The notes: generated from the sequence alone by a model not told the origin. A DNA stretch of 64,000 nt from Jatrophihabitans endophyticus (GCF_900129455.1 NZ_FQVU01000003.1:868001-932000), one strand, 5' to 3'. Shown: positions 27,270-36,881, counted from the first letter of the stretch. Numbers and translations: made by a program.

Positions 27270-28453
27270 TCGGACTGCCCGCCGGCCAGGTGGTTCCACC
27301 GGGTGACCGCGTCCTGCGCGTGCCGGGCGGAGATCACCGTCATGCCCGGCCGCCGGTGCATGCCCTCGGGGGTGGCGTCGCGGTCGCCGGTGAGCTGGAC
27401 GACGACGACAGGGTTGAACCGACGCCGCTGGTCGGCCAGCCGCGGGAGCAGCGCGGGGTCACCGGAGGTCACCACGACGAGGACGCCGCCGCCGGGCAGC
27501 CGCTGGATGCGCTCGAGCACCCCGCTGCGCGAGTCCCGGTGCACGCCGACGGCGGCGAGCAGGTCGAGCGAGTCCACGGCGTCGGGGACGCTCTCCTCGT
27601 GCACGAGGTGCACCCGCACGGGCCGCCCCTCGAGCTCGACGGCGCGGTACACCGACGCGGCGACCTCGACGGCGTGCTCGAAGGTGACGCCGTCGGCGAG
27701 CGACACGTTGTCCAGCAGCACCGTCGTGGTGGGCTCGGTGGTGTCGATGTGCTCCTTGACCACGAGGTGCCCGACCCGGGCCGTGGTGCGCCAGTGGATG
27801 CGGCGCGGGTCGTCGCCGGGGACGTAGTCGCGCAGGGAGGAGAAGGTGAGCGTCCCGAGCCGGGCGTTCGCGGTCGTACGGGCCTCGAAGTCGAGGACGA
27901 CCCCCACCGGCAGCGTCGCGGCCGGGTGCACCCGCGGGTGCACCCACAGCAGCGCCGGCGCGGCGACGCGCCGCGCGGCGCGCAGCAGGCCGAGGGGGTC
28001 CCGCCGCTCGACGGTGAGCGGTCCGAGCTCGACGCGGCCGCGACGCACCGTCGGGATCGGGTAGTAGACCGGCCGCGCCGCGCCGCCGGGCAGGACCCCG
28101 ACCGGCAGCTCGACGGTGTCCGGCCCCACCCGGTCGACGGCGACGAACGGGACCGACGGCAGCCGCGACCGGTTCCGCACGTCGATCCGGCCGAGCGCCG
28201 GCTCGCCCACCGAGACCCGGTCGGGGTCGACACCGCGGGTGAGGTCGACCCGGGGCCCCACCACGATCCACGCCACCGCCAGCACGAGCACGACCGCGAG
28301 ACCGACCGCGCAGACGGCGAGCAGGCGGTAGCCGAAGACCGCCGCGAGTGCGTAGAGTGCGAGGGCGGTCGCCAGCACCGTCCACCCGGCACCGGTCAGC
28401 GGCGCCCGACGGCGGCCGCCGCGTCGACCGGCCCCCCGGGTCGCGCCGCTCAC
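27266..28453 (-). CDS. DUF58 protein of MoxR-DUF58-transglutaminase set
   Basis: A 395-residue protein with two N-terminal membrane helices (TGAGWTVLATALALYALAAV and RLLAVCAVGLAVVLVLAVAWIVV), a beta-rich part with RRGRVELGPLTVERRDPLGL, and the DUF58 signature FSSLRDYVPGDDPRRIHWRTTAR. The following von Willebrand-like region has LLDNVSLADG rather than a full D-x-S-x-S metal site. Such proteins work with MoxR ATPases in assembling or activating membrane complexes. The GTG start lies 10 bp after the moxR stop, and the 3' end overlaps the transglutaminase-like gene. Confidence 0.85.
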   Translation of the reverse strand: MSGATRGAGRRGGRRRAPLTGAGWTVLATALALYALAAVFGYRLLAVCAVGLAVVLVLAVAWIVVGPRVDLTRGVDPDRVSVGEPALGRIDVRNRSRLPSVPFVAVDRVGPDTVELPVGVLPGGAARPVYYPIPTVRRGRVELGPLTVERRDPLGLLRAARRVAAPALLWVHPRVHPAATLPVGVVLDFEARTTANARLGTLTFSSLRDYVPGDDPRRIHWRTTARVGHLVVKEHIDTTEPTTTVLLDNVSLADGVTFEHAVEVAASVYRAVELEGRPVRVHLVHEESVPDAVDSLDLLAAVGVHRDSRSGVLERIQRLPGGGVLVVVTSGDPALLPRLADQRRRFNPVVVVQLTGDRDATPEGMHRRPGMTVISARHAQDAVTRWNHLAGGQSE

Positions 28454-28463
28454 CGGAGCGTGC

Positions 28464-29465
28464 TCACCGGCTCGCCGCGGGGGCGTCCGGGACGGGCACG
28501 GCGGCCATGGTCTCGGCCAGCACGCCGTCGGCGGTCGTGCCCCGCACCTCGGCCTGCGCCGTCAGCACCAGCCGGTGCGTGACCACGTGCGGCAGGACGA
28601 TCCGGACGTCGTCCGGCACGACGTAGTGCCGGCCCTCGCACGCCGCGTAGGCCTGGGCCGCGCGCAGCAGGGCGAGGGAGCCGCGTGTGCTGACGCCGAG
28701 TCGCAGGCCCGGCGCCTGCCGCGTCGCGGCGGCGAGCCGGGTGATGTACCCGGCGATGGGCGCGGCGACGTGCACCCGGGCCACGGCCTCCTGGATCCAC
28801 CGGACCTGGTCGAGGGACGCGATCGCCGGCACCGGCTTGGTCGGGCCCGCCGCGCGCTGCAGCAGCAGCTGCTCCTCGACGTCCTGCGCGGGGTAGCCGA
28901 CCGAGATGCGCATGAGGAAGCGGTCGAGCTGCGCCTCAGGCAACCGGTAGGTGCCCTCGAGGTCGATCGGGTTCTGGGTGGCGACGACCAGGAACGGCGA
29001 CGGCACCGGATATCCGGTCCCGTCCACGGTCACGCGCGACTCCTCCATGACCTCCAGCAACGCGGACTGCGTCTTGGGTGAGGCCCGGTTGATCTCGTCG
29101 GCGACGACGACGTTGGCGAAGATCGGGCCCTCGTGGAACTCGAAGGTCGCCGTGCGCTGGTCCCACACCGACGTGCCGGTGATGTCGGTGGGCAGCAGGT
29201 CGGGCGTGAACTGGATGCGGTGGCTCGTACCGCTCACGCTCTGCGCCAGCGCGCGGGCCAGCGAGGTCTTGCCCGTCCCCGGGACGTCCTCGACGAGCAG
29301 GTGGCCGCCGGCCAGCAGACACACCAGGGCCAACCGCACCGTCTCGCGCTTGCCCTGCAGGACGGTCTCGACACCGGCGCCGACGCGCGCGGCGAACTCC
29401 GCGATGTAGTCGACGTTCTCGCTGCCGAGGGAGGGCGGCGACGACGGGGACGACGGTGTGCTCAC
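28464..29465 (-). CDS. MoxR-family AAA+ ATPase
   Basis: AAA+ chaperone-like ATPase of 333 residues. It has Walker A EDVPGTGKTS, FTPDLLPTDITG, Walker B VVADEINRASPKTQSALLEVMEE, sensor 1 VVATQNP and RLPEAQLDRF, and a C-terminal lid. The GTG start overlaps the kinase stop as GTGA and fixes the N-terminus. It belongs to the minus-strand operon that runs from the FHA-HTH gene to the transglutaminase-like gene and probably acts on the adjacent DUF58 and TgpA-like proteins. A second MoxR (58308-59423) has a different Walker A (GVAKT) and belongs to another operon. Confidence 0.92.
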   Translation of the reverse strand: MSTPSSPSSPPSLGSENVDYIAEFAARVGAGVETVLQGKRETVRLALVCLLAGGHLLVEDVPGTGKTSLARALAQSVSGTSHRIQFTPDLLPTDITGTSVWDQRTATFEFHEGPIFANVVVADEINRASPKTQSALLEVMEESRVTVDGTGYPVPSPFLVVATQNPIDLEGTYRLPEAQLDRFLMRISVGYPAQDVEEQLLLQRAAGPTKPVPAIASLDQVRWIQEAVARVHVAAPIAGYITRLAAATRQAPGLRLGVSTRGSLALLRAAQAYAACEGRHYVVPDDVRIVLPHVVTHRLVLTAQAEVRGTTADGVLAETMAAVPVPDAPAASR

Positions 29466-32011
29466 GGGCTCTCGCTTCCGGAGGGGGTGGACGTGGCGGC
29501 GGCGCGCAGGCACGCTCGGGTGGCCGTCGCGCCCTTCGGCGGTGCCGTGACCGGCCGGTAGACGTAGGCGACGACGCAGTCGCCTCTCCCGAGGTTGGCG
29601 CTGCGGAAGACCCCTTGCCCGGGGGGCAGGCCCCGCGGGGTGAGCTGCCGCGCGCCGGCCTTGCCGAAGACGGTGATGATCACCTCGGAACGGTCGCCGG
29701 CCACGCGGGCCGGCAGCGTCCAGTGCACGCTCGGCACCGCGTTCTCGTAGCGCACGGACGCGGCGAGGGGGTACGGCTCGTACTCCGGGGTAACGGCCGG
29801 GTCGTCGCGCTGGAGGGCGAACAGGGCGAAACCGCCGCCGAAGCCCAGGACGACCACCGCCGCCAGGGCCCACCACAGCGTGGTGCGGCGGCGACGGTCG
29901 GGCTCGGGGTCGACGTGGCGCGCGCCCAACGGGCGGGCCGCGGTGCTCGTCTGCTGCACCCCGGTCGAGCTCCACAGCGCCGCCGGCGCGGGGTCCGGCT
30001 CCACGTGTCCGGCCCCGGTGGCGGGCGACGTCGTGCGCAGCGGCGTCTCGATCACCCCGGGCACCGCGGGAGTGACGGGAGTGGGGGGAGCACCGGTCGC
30101 CGGCGCGACGACGCCGGGCGCCTCGCCACGCGCGACGCGCTCCCACGCCGCGGCGAGCGCGGCGGCGGCCGGCCGGCTCGCCGGCTCCTTGCCCAGGCAG
30201 CTCGCCACCAGCTGCCAGATCTCGTCGGTCAGGCCGTCCGGGCGGGTCGGGTCCTCGTCGAGGTGCGCGCGCAGCAGCGCGGCGGTGGACGATCCGGCGA
30301 ACGGGCGCCGGCCGGCCAGCAGCTCGTAGGCGGTGATGCCCAGCGCGTAGACGTCCACGGCCGGGGACGGGTCGCGGCCGGCGACGACCTCGGGCGCGAC
30401 GTAGGCGGGGGTTCCCACGAGCTGCGTCGCCCGCGTCAGCACCGACGGCTCGACCGCGCGCGCCAGGCCGAAGTCGGTGAGTCGGGCGCGGGACCCGGCG
30501 CCGCTGCCCTCGACGATCACGTTCTCCGGCTTGAGGTCGCGGTGGACGAACCCCGCGGCGTGTACCGCGGCCAGCGCCGCCGCCGTCTGGGCGAGCAGCC
30601 GCGCCGCCTGCGGTTGCGGCAGCGCTCCGCCGGCGAGCACGGAGCGCAGGTCGCGGCCGTCGACGAGGTCCATGACGATCGCGAGGGCGCCGCCCTCGGC
30701 GACCAGGTCGTGCACCGCGACGAGGAACGGATGCGAGATCTGCATCAGCGCCGACCGTTCGCGCATGAACCGGGTCACGACCTCGGGGTCCTCGGCGAGC
30801 TCGGAACGCAGCAGCTTGACCGCGACCGCGCCGCCGCCGTCGCGGACGTGACCGCGCCACACGTGCCCGGTGGCGCCGCGCCCGATCAGCGCGTCGAGCA
30901 GGTAGCGGCTGCCGAGCGGGCGGCCGGTGTCGGCGACGGGCCGGGTCGGGGCCAGGGTGTCCTGCCGCTCGTCGCGTCCGACGCCGTCGATCTTCGCGCT
31001 GTGGCTGCTCCCGCTGTGGGTGCTCGCGCTGTGGGTGCTCGCGCTGTCGGTCCGAGCGGACCCGGCGGCCGGCACGGCCGTCGACGTCGCCGCGGGCGCC
31101 GCGGGCGCAGCGGGCGCAGCGGGCGCAGCGGCGATCCGCAGCGCCTGCGCGAGCGTCGCGAGGTCGGGGCGGCGGGCGGGCTCGGGCGACAGGGCGGTGC
31201 GCAGCGCGTCCTGCACGGCCGCGGGCACGTCGGGGCGCGCGAGCGGCGGTGGCTCGGCCGCGGTGAGCCGGGCGAGCTGGTCGTTCGCCGGGCCGAACGG
31301 AGGGCGGCCGGCCAGCAACGTCCAACAGGTGGAGGCGAGGGCGAAGACGTCGGCCGCGACATCGGGCACGCCGCCGCGCAACACCTCGGGGGGCTCGTGG
31401 CCGGTGCCGCCCGCGAGCGCCCGGATCTCGGCCAGCGCCGGCGGCAGCGGGCTCGACACCCGCACCGTCGTCCCGTCGCGGTGGAGGGTCTGCGGCGCGA
31501 TCCCGCCGTGCGGACGACCCAGCTCGTGCAGGACGCGCAGCGCGTCGATGCAGGTGAGGGCGTCGGTGACGACCTGCGCCGCCGGCAGCGGACCGCGACC
31601 CAGCTCGTCGGCGAGCGTGGCGCCCGGCCGGCCCGACACCAGGTACGGCCGCACCGCCCTCGGGTCGCCGTACTCGAGCCACGGCAGCAGCGCCGCCCCG
31701 CCGGGGCGTCCCGCGGCCACCCGCACCACGTCGTCCAGGGCGGGCTGCTCGCCGCGCAGCCGGCGCCGGACGGCGTTGCCGACGTCGCCGGTGGTGGTGA
31801 CGAGCCAGCCGGACGCCCCGTCGACGCCGACGACACGCACCGTCACGACGCCGGTTCGCGGCGAGTCGTCCGGCGCGGGGCCGACTGCGGCCCAGCCGAT
31901 CGGGAGCGGCACCTGGGCCTGCTCTCCGGTGGCTGCGTCCACGACCCTCCCGTCGCCGTCCGGGGCCGACCCGGTCGGATTGCGCGTCAGAGTACCCAGG
32001 ATCCGCGGCAT
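29462..32011 (-). CDS. Membrane Ser/Thr kinase with N-terminal pseudokinase domain
   Basis: An 849-residue protein with two kinase-like domains. The C-terminal one (about 390-650) is complete: glycine loop IGRGATGHVW, Lys in VAVKLLRSE, catalytic HRDLKPENV (about residue 488), DFGLA (about 510) and VGTPAYVAPE. The N-terminal one (about 50-290) keeps the lobes (PYLVSGRPGATLADELG, DVFALASTCWTLLAGRPPFG) but has HGGIAP where HRD should be and no DFG. An Ala/Pro and Ser/Thr/His-rich linker joins them. One membrane helix follows (LWWALAAVVVLGFGGGFAL, about 715-733), with about 110 residues outside and no PASTA repeats. GGAG precedes the ATG, 6 bp after the ATPase gene. Confidence 0.88.
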   Translation of the reverse strand: MPRILGTLTRNPTGSAPDGDGRVVDAATGEQAQVPLPIGWAAVGPAPDDSPRTGVVTVRVVGVDGASGWLVTTTGDVGNAVRRRLRGEQPALDDVVRVAAGRPGGAALLPWLEYGDPRAVRPYLVSGRPGATLADELGRGPLPAAQVVTDALTCIDALRVLHELGRPHGGIAPQTLHRDGTTVRVSSPLPPALAEIRALAGGTGHEPPEVLRGGVPDVAADVFALASTCWTLLAGRPPFGPANDQLARLTAAEPPPLARPDVPAAVQDALRTALSPEPARRPDLATLAQALRIAAAPAAPAAPAAPAATSTAVPAAGSARTDSASTHSASTHSGSSHSAKIDGVGRDERQDTLAPTRPVADTGRPLGSRYLLDALIGRGATGHVWRGHVRDGGGAVAVKLLRSELAEDPEVVTRFMRERSALMQISHPFLVAVHDLVAEGGALAIVMDLVDGRDLRSVLAGGALPQPQAARLLAQTAAALAAVHAAGFVHRDLKPENVIVEGSGAGSRARLTDFGLARAVEPSVLTRATQLVGTPAYVAPEVVAGRDPSPAVDVYALGITAYELLAGRRPFAGSSTAALLRAHLDEDPTRPDGLTDEIWQLVASCLGKEPASRPAAAALAAAWERVARGEAPGVVAPATGAPPTPVTPAVPGVIETPLRTTSPATGAGHVEPDPAPAALWSSTGVQQTSTAARPLGARHVDPEPDRRRRTTLWWALAAVVVLGFGGGFALFALQRDDPAVTPEYEPYPLAASVRYENAVPSVHWTLPARVAGDRSEVIITVFGKAGARQLTPRGLPPGQGVFRSANLGRGDCVVAYVYRPVTAPPKGATATRACLRAAATSTPSGSESP
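30998..31133 (-). repeat. In-frame short tandem repeats in kinase linker
   Basis: Two small repeat tracts code for the linker between the kinase-like domains: 15-bp units giving SASTH-SASTH and 9-bp units giving AAP-AAP-AAP. They suggest replication slippage in a flexible region; the linker length probably varies between strains. Confidence 0.55.
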
Positions 32012-32017
32012 GTCCGC

Positions 32018-35000
32018 TCAGCTCCGCGCCTCGCGGGCGGCGGCGTCCGGTACCGCCACCTGGACGATGCTGGTGGCGCCGGACCGGACGAGCAGCGCCC
32101 GCCCGGTGGGCCAGCCTCCCGCCGTCGAGCGGGGGAGCTTGACCTCGAACACCTCGCCGTCGACGTGGCTGGCCGGGTTGAGGATGAGCCCGCACCGCTC
32201 ACGCCGGGCGGTCGCGAGCCATCCCCGGTAGCGGTTGAGCAGGATGTCGTCGGTCGTGCCGGCCGCCAGCAGCACCGAGCCGGTGTCCCGGCTGCCGCGG
32301 ACGAAGCGTTCCAGGACGGGCTGCAGGGCGTGGTCGTCGAGCAGCTCCGCGTCGTCGACCACGACGACGCGTGGTCCGCCGTCGGCCCCGTCGGCCCCGT
32401 CGGCCCCGTCGCCCCCGTCGAGGGCCGCCGCGAGCCGGGCGGCGACGTCGGTGACGAGGACGGTGACGTGCGGCCCGGCCAGCTCCCGCAGCGGTGACGG
32501 CCGGGGGGCGGCGACCAGCACCGGCACGGTGCCGTCGAGCGAGCGCACCATCGCCAGCAGCGCGGTCGAGCGGCCCGACCGGGCCGGTCCACACACCACG
32601 AAGCTGCCGCCGAGCTCGGCCACGTCGACGTCGACGGGGCCGAGGTGGTCGCCGCCGACGCCGACGGTGACGACGGCGGGACCGCCGGGACGCGCGACGC
32701 TTCGCAGCGACTCGAGCTCGGTGGTGCCGATCTCCACGGGCAGGGGGTCCAGGCGCTGCGGCCGCGTGGCGGCGGGCAACCCGTCCCACCGACGCGTCAG
32801 CTCCGCGCCGAGCTCGCGCAGCCGGGCGAGCTGCGCCGTGCCGGACGGGTCGGCACCGAGGACGGCGACCTGCACCTCCTCGCCCGTCGGCGTCCAGATC
32901 GCCCGGCCGGGCGGCATGCTGCTCGGCACGGCGCGCGCGTCGACGCCGAAGTAGACGAGGTCCTCGGGCGTCGCCTGCGCGAGGACGAGGCGGGCGGCGA
33001 CGGCCGAGCCGAGCCGGTGGGTCAGACCGGTGCGGTCGGACGCGAGCACGCAGGTGACGCCGACGGCGGGTCCGGTGCGCAGCAGGGTCTCCAGCCGGTC
33101 CAGCAGCACCCCGTTGTTCAGCTCCTCGTAGCGGTTGACGAACGACTCGAGCCGGTCGAGCAGCAGCACGACATGCGGCAGCCGGTCCTCGACCGCCACC
33201 GCCGCGCGCTGCTCGGTGAGCGAGCCGTGGCCGCCGCCGGCGAAGATGCGCTGCCGCCGGGCGACCTCCTCGGCCAGCATCGCGAACAGCCGTTCGGTGC
33301 GCGCCTCGTCCGCCCCGTCGACGACCGCGCCGGTGTGCGGGAAGCCGGCGACGGCGGCGAGGGCGTGGTTGCCGCAGTCGAGGACGTAGAGGTGCACGTC
33401 GGCGGGCGAGGCCGCGTCGGCCAGCGAGCCCGCGAGCGTGCGCAGCGCGGTGGAACGCCCCGAGCGGACCGCGCCGCCGACGACGACCGGGCCGGTGCGG
33501 TCGAGGTCGAGGGCGAACGGGTCCTGCGCCTGGGCGGCCGGCCGGTCGACGAGGCCCAGGACGGCGCTCGTCGTCACCCGCGGCACGGCGGGCAGCAGGT
33601 CGACCGGCACCTCGGCCGGCAGCGGCGGCAGCCAGGGGCGGCGGGGCAGCTCGACGTCGGCGGCCGCGGAGGCCCGCCGGATCGCGCGCACGATCTCGGT
33701 CAGGTCGGTCCGGCCGTGGGTGTCGACGTCCGTCGTCACGATCTGCTCGGGCGCCTGCCCGAGCAGGTCGAAGGGGCGGGGCGTGACGGTCGGGGTCGTG
33801 TCGACGGCGTCGTCGGGTGGAGCGTCGTCGGCCGGCAGTGGCCAGCCGACCCGCGCGGCCTGGAACGCGGTCAGCTCGCCGTGCCCGGTGCGGACGTACC
33901 CGCGGCCGGGCTGCTTGGCCAGGATGCGCGCCGCGGCGGGGGTCTCGATGACGTCGGTCGACTCGGCGTCGGAGGTGACCCGCAGCGAGATGCGCAGGTT
34001 CAGGTTCGCCCGCATGTCGGCCGACACGACCCCGCCCGGCCGCTGGGTGGCCAGCACGACGTGCACGCCGAGCGATCGGCCCCGCATGCCGATGCCGACG
34101 ACACCGGGCACGAAGTCGGGCACCTCCTCGACCAGCGAGGCGAACTCGTCCACCACGATCACCAGCCGCGGCAGCCGGGCGCCGGTGCGGGCCCAGTAGT
34201 CGGCGATGTCCTTGGCGCCGGCCTCCGCGAGCAGCGTCTCGCGCCGCTTGAGCTCGGCGGACAGGGAGTCGAGCGCGCGCGTCACGAGATGGCCGTCGAG
34301 GTCGGTGATGAGGCCGGCACAGTGCGGCAGCTCCGAGCACGCGGCGAACGCCGACCCACCCTTGTAGTCGACGAGCACGAAGTTGAGCGCGTCCGGCCGG
34401 TTGGCGAGCGCGAGCGAGGCGACGAACGTCTGCAGCAGCTCGGACTTGCCCGAGCCGGAGGTACCGGCCACCAGTCCGTGCGGGCCGTCCTTGACGAGGT
34501 CGACGACGACCGGCTCACCCGCCGCCATGCCCAGCAGCGCGCGCGACGAGCGGCCGCCGGGTGCGGTGGCCCACCGCCGCGCCACCGCGTCGGCCGCGAC
34601 CGCGCCGCCCGTGCCGCCCGCGTCGCTCGTGCCCACCACGTCGAGTCCGGCGAGCTCGGTGAAGCGGACCCGGTCGGGCAGCTCGCGTTCGGCGTCACCG
34701 TCGCCGAGGGCGTGGATCGGGGTGAGCGAGCGGGCCACGCGCTCGGCGTCGGCGTGTCCGCAGCCGTCGACGAGGACGTCCTCGACCGGCGCCCGGCCGC
34801 TGACCCGCACGGTCGCGCGGCTGCCCGTCGGCGTCGCGGCGACGACGGTCGCCCCGCACTCGTCGGGCAACGCCGTCTCGTCGGCGTCCAGGCAGATCGC
34901 GTAGACCCCGACGGCCGGGCCGTGGGCGAGCAGCCGGGCGATGCCGGGTACCGCGCGCATGCGGCGCGCGCCGTCGAGCACGACCACCACCGCCCGCCGC

Positions 35001-36469
35001 GGCGGTGGGCCGCCGGACAGCCGCGCGCGCTGCTCGGCGGTGCGCTCGTCGACGAGGCGGAGCAGCTCGGCCATCCGCGCGGCGGCCTGGTCGCCGTCGA
35101 CGGCCACCAGCCGACGACACGCGAAGGCGTCCGACGTCGGGCGCGTGTGCGGCAGCCAGCCGGTCCACTCCCAGTCGGTGCGAGTGTCCGAGCCGGTGAC
35201 CACGACCAGCCCCACGTCCCCGGGGGAGTGCAGGACCGCGGTCTGCGTCACCAGCGCGCGGGCGGCGGCGAGCAGTGCGTCGCGCGGGCCGGCGACGCCG
35301 AGCACGCCGGCCTCCCGCAGGCCGATCTCGACGGGGACGTCGTGGACGACGGGCACGACCGGTTCCGGGGCGTCGCTCCCGGCCCGCTGCAACGTCACGG
35401 CGGCGGCCCGGTCCGTCAGTCCCACCCGCAGCGAGAGGAAGCGCTCGCCGCGACGGCGGCGCTGCCACAGCGCGGCGTCCGGCGTGACGCCGCGGCGGAT
35501 CAGCTCGGCCGGATCGGGGGCGGCCGCCCGGCTCTCGCGCTCGTCGCCGCGCACGGCGGCCGCGAGCTCCTCGCGATAGCGCGCGGTGTCGGTCCGGAAG
35601 TCGCGCAGCTGCGCCGCGTAGCTCTTCTTGCCGCCACGACGTTCGGACACGGCGTTGGCGACGAGCATGATCGGCGAGAGCAGCATCATGATGACCAGGT
35701 ACGCCCCGTACTGGGGGAAGATCGCGAAGATCACGCCGCCCAGCACGAGCGGGGCCAGGGCAGCGATCCAGGGCATGCGGAACCCGCCGGGCTTCTTCGG
35801 CTCGGCGGGCTCGACCAGGGTGACGGGCCGGCGGGGCGTCTCCAGGTGCGGCGGTCGGTTGAACGCCCGGGTGGCCGACACCGGGTCGTCGGTGAGATCC
35901 GCGGCCACGGCGCGAACCGGGCGGGCCTCGACCACGGTCTCGCCGAGCCGCAGCGGCTCGCCGAGGTCGACGTCGGCGAACTCAGGCAGCCGGCTGCCGT
36001 GGTGCCCGACCCCGTTGCGCGAGCCGAGGTCGCGCAGCTCCAGGCGGGGCACGCCGTGACCCAGGCGGAACGCGGCGTGCCGGCGACTGACCTCGGGGTC
36101 GCGCAGCCGCAGGCCGCAGGCGGGGGAGCGGCCGGCCTCGAGCACCCGGTCGGGGCCGAGCGCGCTGCTCGTCCCGGCGGCGAGCCCGCCGACGGCCGCG
36201 ACGACGACGGGACCCTCGGCGGCGGGGGGTGCGCCCACCGGCCCGTCCAGCCCGACGACGGCGCCGCTGCGCAGGCCCGCCGCGACCGCCGTCGAGACCG
36301 GTTCGGCGTCCGGGACGAGGTGGTGGCCGAGCCACAGGCCGCCCGACCCGCCGGGTGGGGCGGCCGGGGCGAGTGCGGCCCGCAGCTGGGCGACGGTGGT
36401 GGCGTCGCCCAGCCGCACGGTGACGTCGCGGCGCTCGTCGGCCGCGACGACGGTCAACTCCAGCTCCAC
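32018..36469 (-). CDS. Type VII secretion FtsK/SpoIIIE ATPase (EssC/EccC-like) with FHA domain
   Basis: Motor ATPase of a type VII-like secretion system, 1483 residues. Order: a ubiquitin-like N-terminus resembling YukD (residues 1-75, TTVAQLRAAL), an FHA domain (about 100-180; SRRHAAF and GSRNG kept), two membrane helices (about 235-280), then three FtsK-type modules. The first has Walker A AGTSGSGKSE (about 670) and Walker B LVIVVDEFA. The second (GGAVRSGRST, about 1003) and third (CGPARSGRST, about 1298) have Arg in place of the Walker A Lys, so are probably non-hydrolysing substrate-binding modules. FHA plus a single-chain motor resembles firmicute EssC more than split mycobacterial EccCa/EccCb. 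The GTG start follows the WXG gene by 46 bp. Confidence 0.9.
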   Translation of the reverse strand: MELELTVVAADERRDVTVRLGDATTVAQLRAALAPAAPPGGSGGLWLGHHLVPDAEPVSTAVAAGLRSGAVVGLDGPVGAPPAAEGPVVVAAVGGLAAGTSSALGPDRVLEAGRSPACGLRLRDPEVSRRHAAFRLGHGVPRLELRDLGSRNGVGHHGSRLPEFADVDLGEPLRLGETVVEARPVRAVAADLTDDPVSATRAFNRPPHLETPRRPVTLVEPAEPKKPGGFRMPWIAALAPLVLGGVIFAIFPQYGAYLVIMMLLSPIMLVANAVSERRGGKKSYAAQLRDFRTDTARYREELAAAVRGDERESRAAAPDPAELIRRGVTPDAALWQRRRRGERFLSLRVGLTDRAAAVTLQRAGSDAPEPVVPVVHDVPVEIGLREAGVLGVAGPRDALLAAARALVTQTAVLHSPGDVGLVVVTGSDTRTDWEWTGWLPHTRPTSDAFACRRLVAVDGDQAAARMAELLRLVDERTAEQRARLSGGPPPRRAVVVVLDGARRMRAVPGIARLLAHGPAVGVYAICLDADETALPDECGATVVAATPTGSRATVRVSGRAPVEDVLVDGCGHADAERVARSLTPIHALGDGDAERELPDRVRFTELAGLDVVGTSDAGGTGGAVAADAVARRWATAPGGRSSRALLGMAAGEPVVVDLVKDGPHGLVAGTSGSGKSELLQTFVASLALANRPDALNFVLVDYKGGSAFAACSELPHCAGLITDLDGHLVTRALDSLSAELKRRETLLAEAGAKDIADYWARTGARLPRLVIVVDEFASLVEEVPDFVPGVVGIGMRGRSLGVHVVLATQRPGGVVSADMRANLNLRISLRVTSDAESTDVIETPAAARILAKQPGRGYVRTGHGELTAFQAARVGWPLPADDAPPDDAVDTTPTVTPRPFDLLGQAPEQIVTTDVDTHGRTDLTEIVRAIRRASAAADVELPRRPWLPPLPAEVPVDLLPAVPRVTTSAVLGLVDRPAAQAQDPFALDLDRTGPVVVGGAVRSGRSTALRTLAGSLADAASPADVHLYVLDCGNHALAAVAGFPHTGAVVDGADEARTERLFAMLAEEVARRQRIFAGGGHGSLTEQRAAVAVEDRLPHVVLLLDRLESFVNRYEELNNGVLLDRLETLLRTGPAVGVTCVLASDRTGLTHRLGSAVAARLVLAQATPEDLVYFGVDARAVPSSMPPGRAIWTPTGEEVQVAVLGADPSGTAQLARLRELGAELTRRWDGLPAATRPQRLDPLPVEIGTTELESLRSVARPGGPAVVTVGVGGDHLGPVDVDVAELGGSFVVCGPARSGRSTALLAMVRSLDGTVPVLVAAPRPSPLRELAGPHVTVLVTDVAARLAAALDGGDGADGADGADGGPRVVVVDDAELLDDHALQPVLERFVRGSRDTGSVLLAAGTTDDILLNRYRGWLATARRERCGLILNPASHVDGEVFEVKLPRSTAGGWPTGRALLVRSGATSIVQVAVPDAAAREARS
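32384..32415 (-). repeat. 9-bp tandem repeat in ATPase gene
   Basis: Nearly identical GTCGGCCCC-type units encode GADGADGADGG between the last two strands of the third ATPase module. A short slippage-prone coding repeat without frame disruption. Confidence 0.5.
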
Positions 36470-36515
36470 GGTTCTGCGCTCCCCACGTCGCTCCGGCCCG
36501 GCCGGACGGTCGGAC

Positions 36516-36773
36516 TCAGTTGCCGGCGCGGTCCAGGGCCAGCTTGCGGGCGTTGACCTCCTGGCCCGCGTCGGTGAGCGCCGCGGACATCTGGTCGAGC
36601 GCCGGGCGGAACTGCGACTCCCACGCCTCGCGGAAGCGGGAGGCGGCGCCGCCCTCCCAGTCGGTGCCGTTGATGAGCGCCGAGAGGTTGGCCTTGAGGT
36701 CGCTGACGTCGCCGCTGCAGACGCCGAGACGGCGGGAGAGGCTCTCGAGCTGGGGAAGGTCTGCCTTGATCAT
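36516..36773 (-). CDS. WXG100 family protein (type VII secretion substrate)
   Basis: An 85-residue helical protein with the WXG turn in GTDWEGGAASRFREAWESQF, in the middle of a helix-turn-helix hairpin, as in EsxA-type proteins. It starts IKADLPQLESLSRRLG and has no signal peptide. GAGGAGC precedes the ATG. It lies directly before the EssC-like ATPase in the same operon. Its likely role is as a small secreted partner or a structural component of the system. No Y-x3-D/E export tail is obvious at the C-terminus (NARKLALDRAGN). Confidence 0.85.
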   Translation of the reverse strand: MIKADLPQLESLSRRLGVCSGDVSDLKANLSALINGTDWEGGAASRFREAWESQFRPALDQMSAALTDAGQEVNARKLALDRAGN

Positions 36774-36881
36774 GAGGTGCTCCTCGACTGCGGGCGGGCC
36801 GTTCCCGCCGTGCCGCTCCGACGCTAGGGAGGCCGCGGCCGGCCCGGAATCGGAAACCCTCCCCAGCGGCGAGCGTGGCCG

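Noticed and set aside
32018-36773. A complete mycobacterial-type ESX locus
   Set aside because: Only the ATPase and WXG proteins are present. No EccB, EccD, EccE, PE/PPE or mycosin is encoded nearby, so calling it an ESX system would overstate the evidence.
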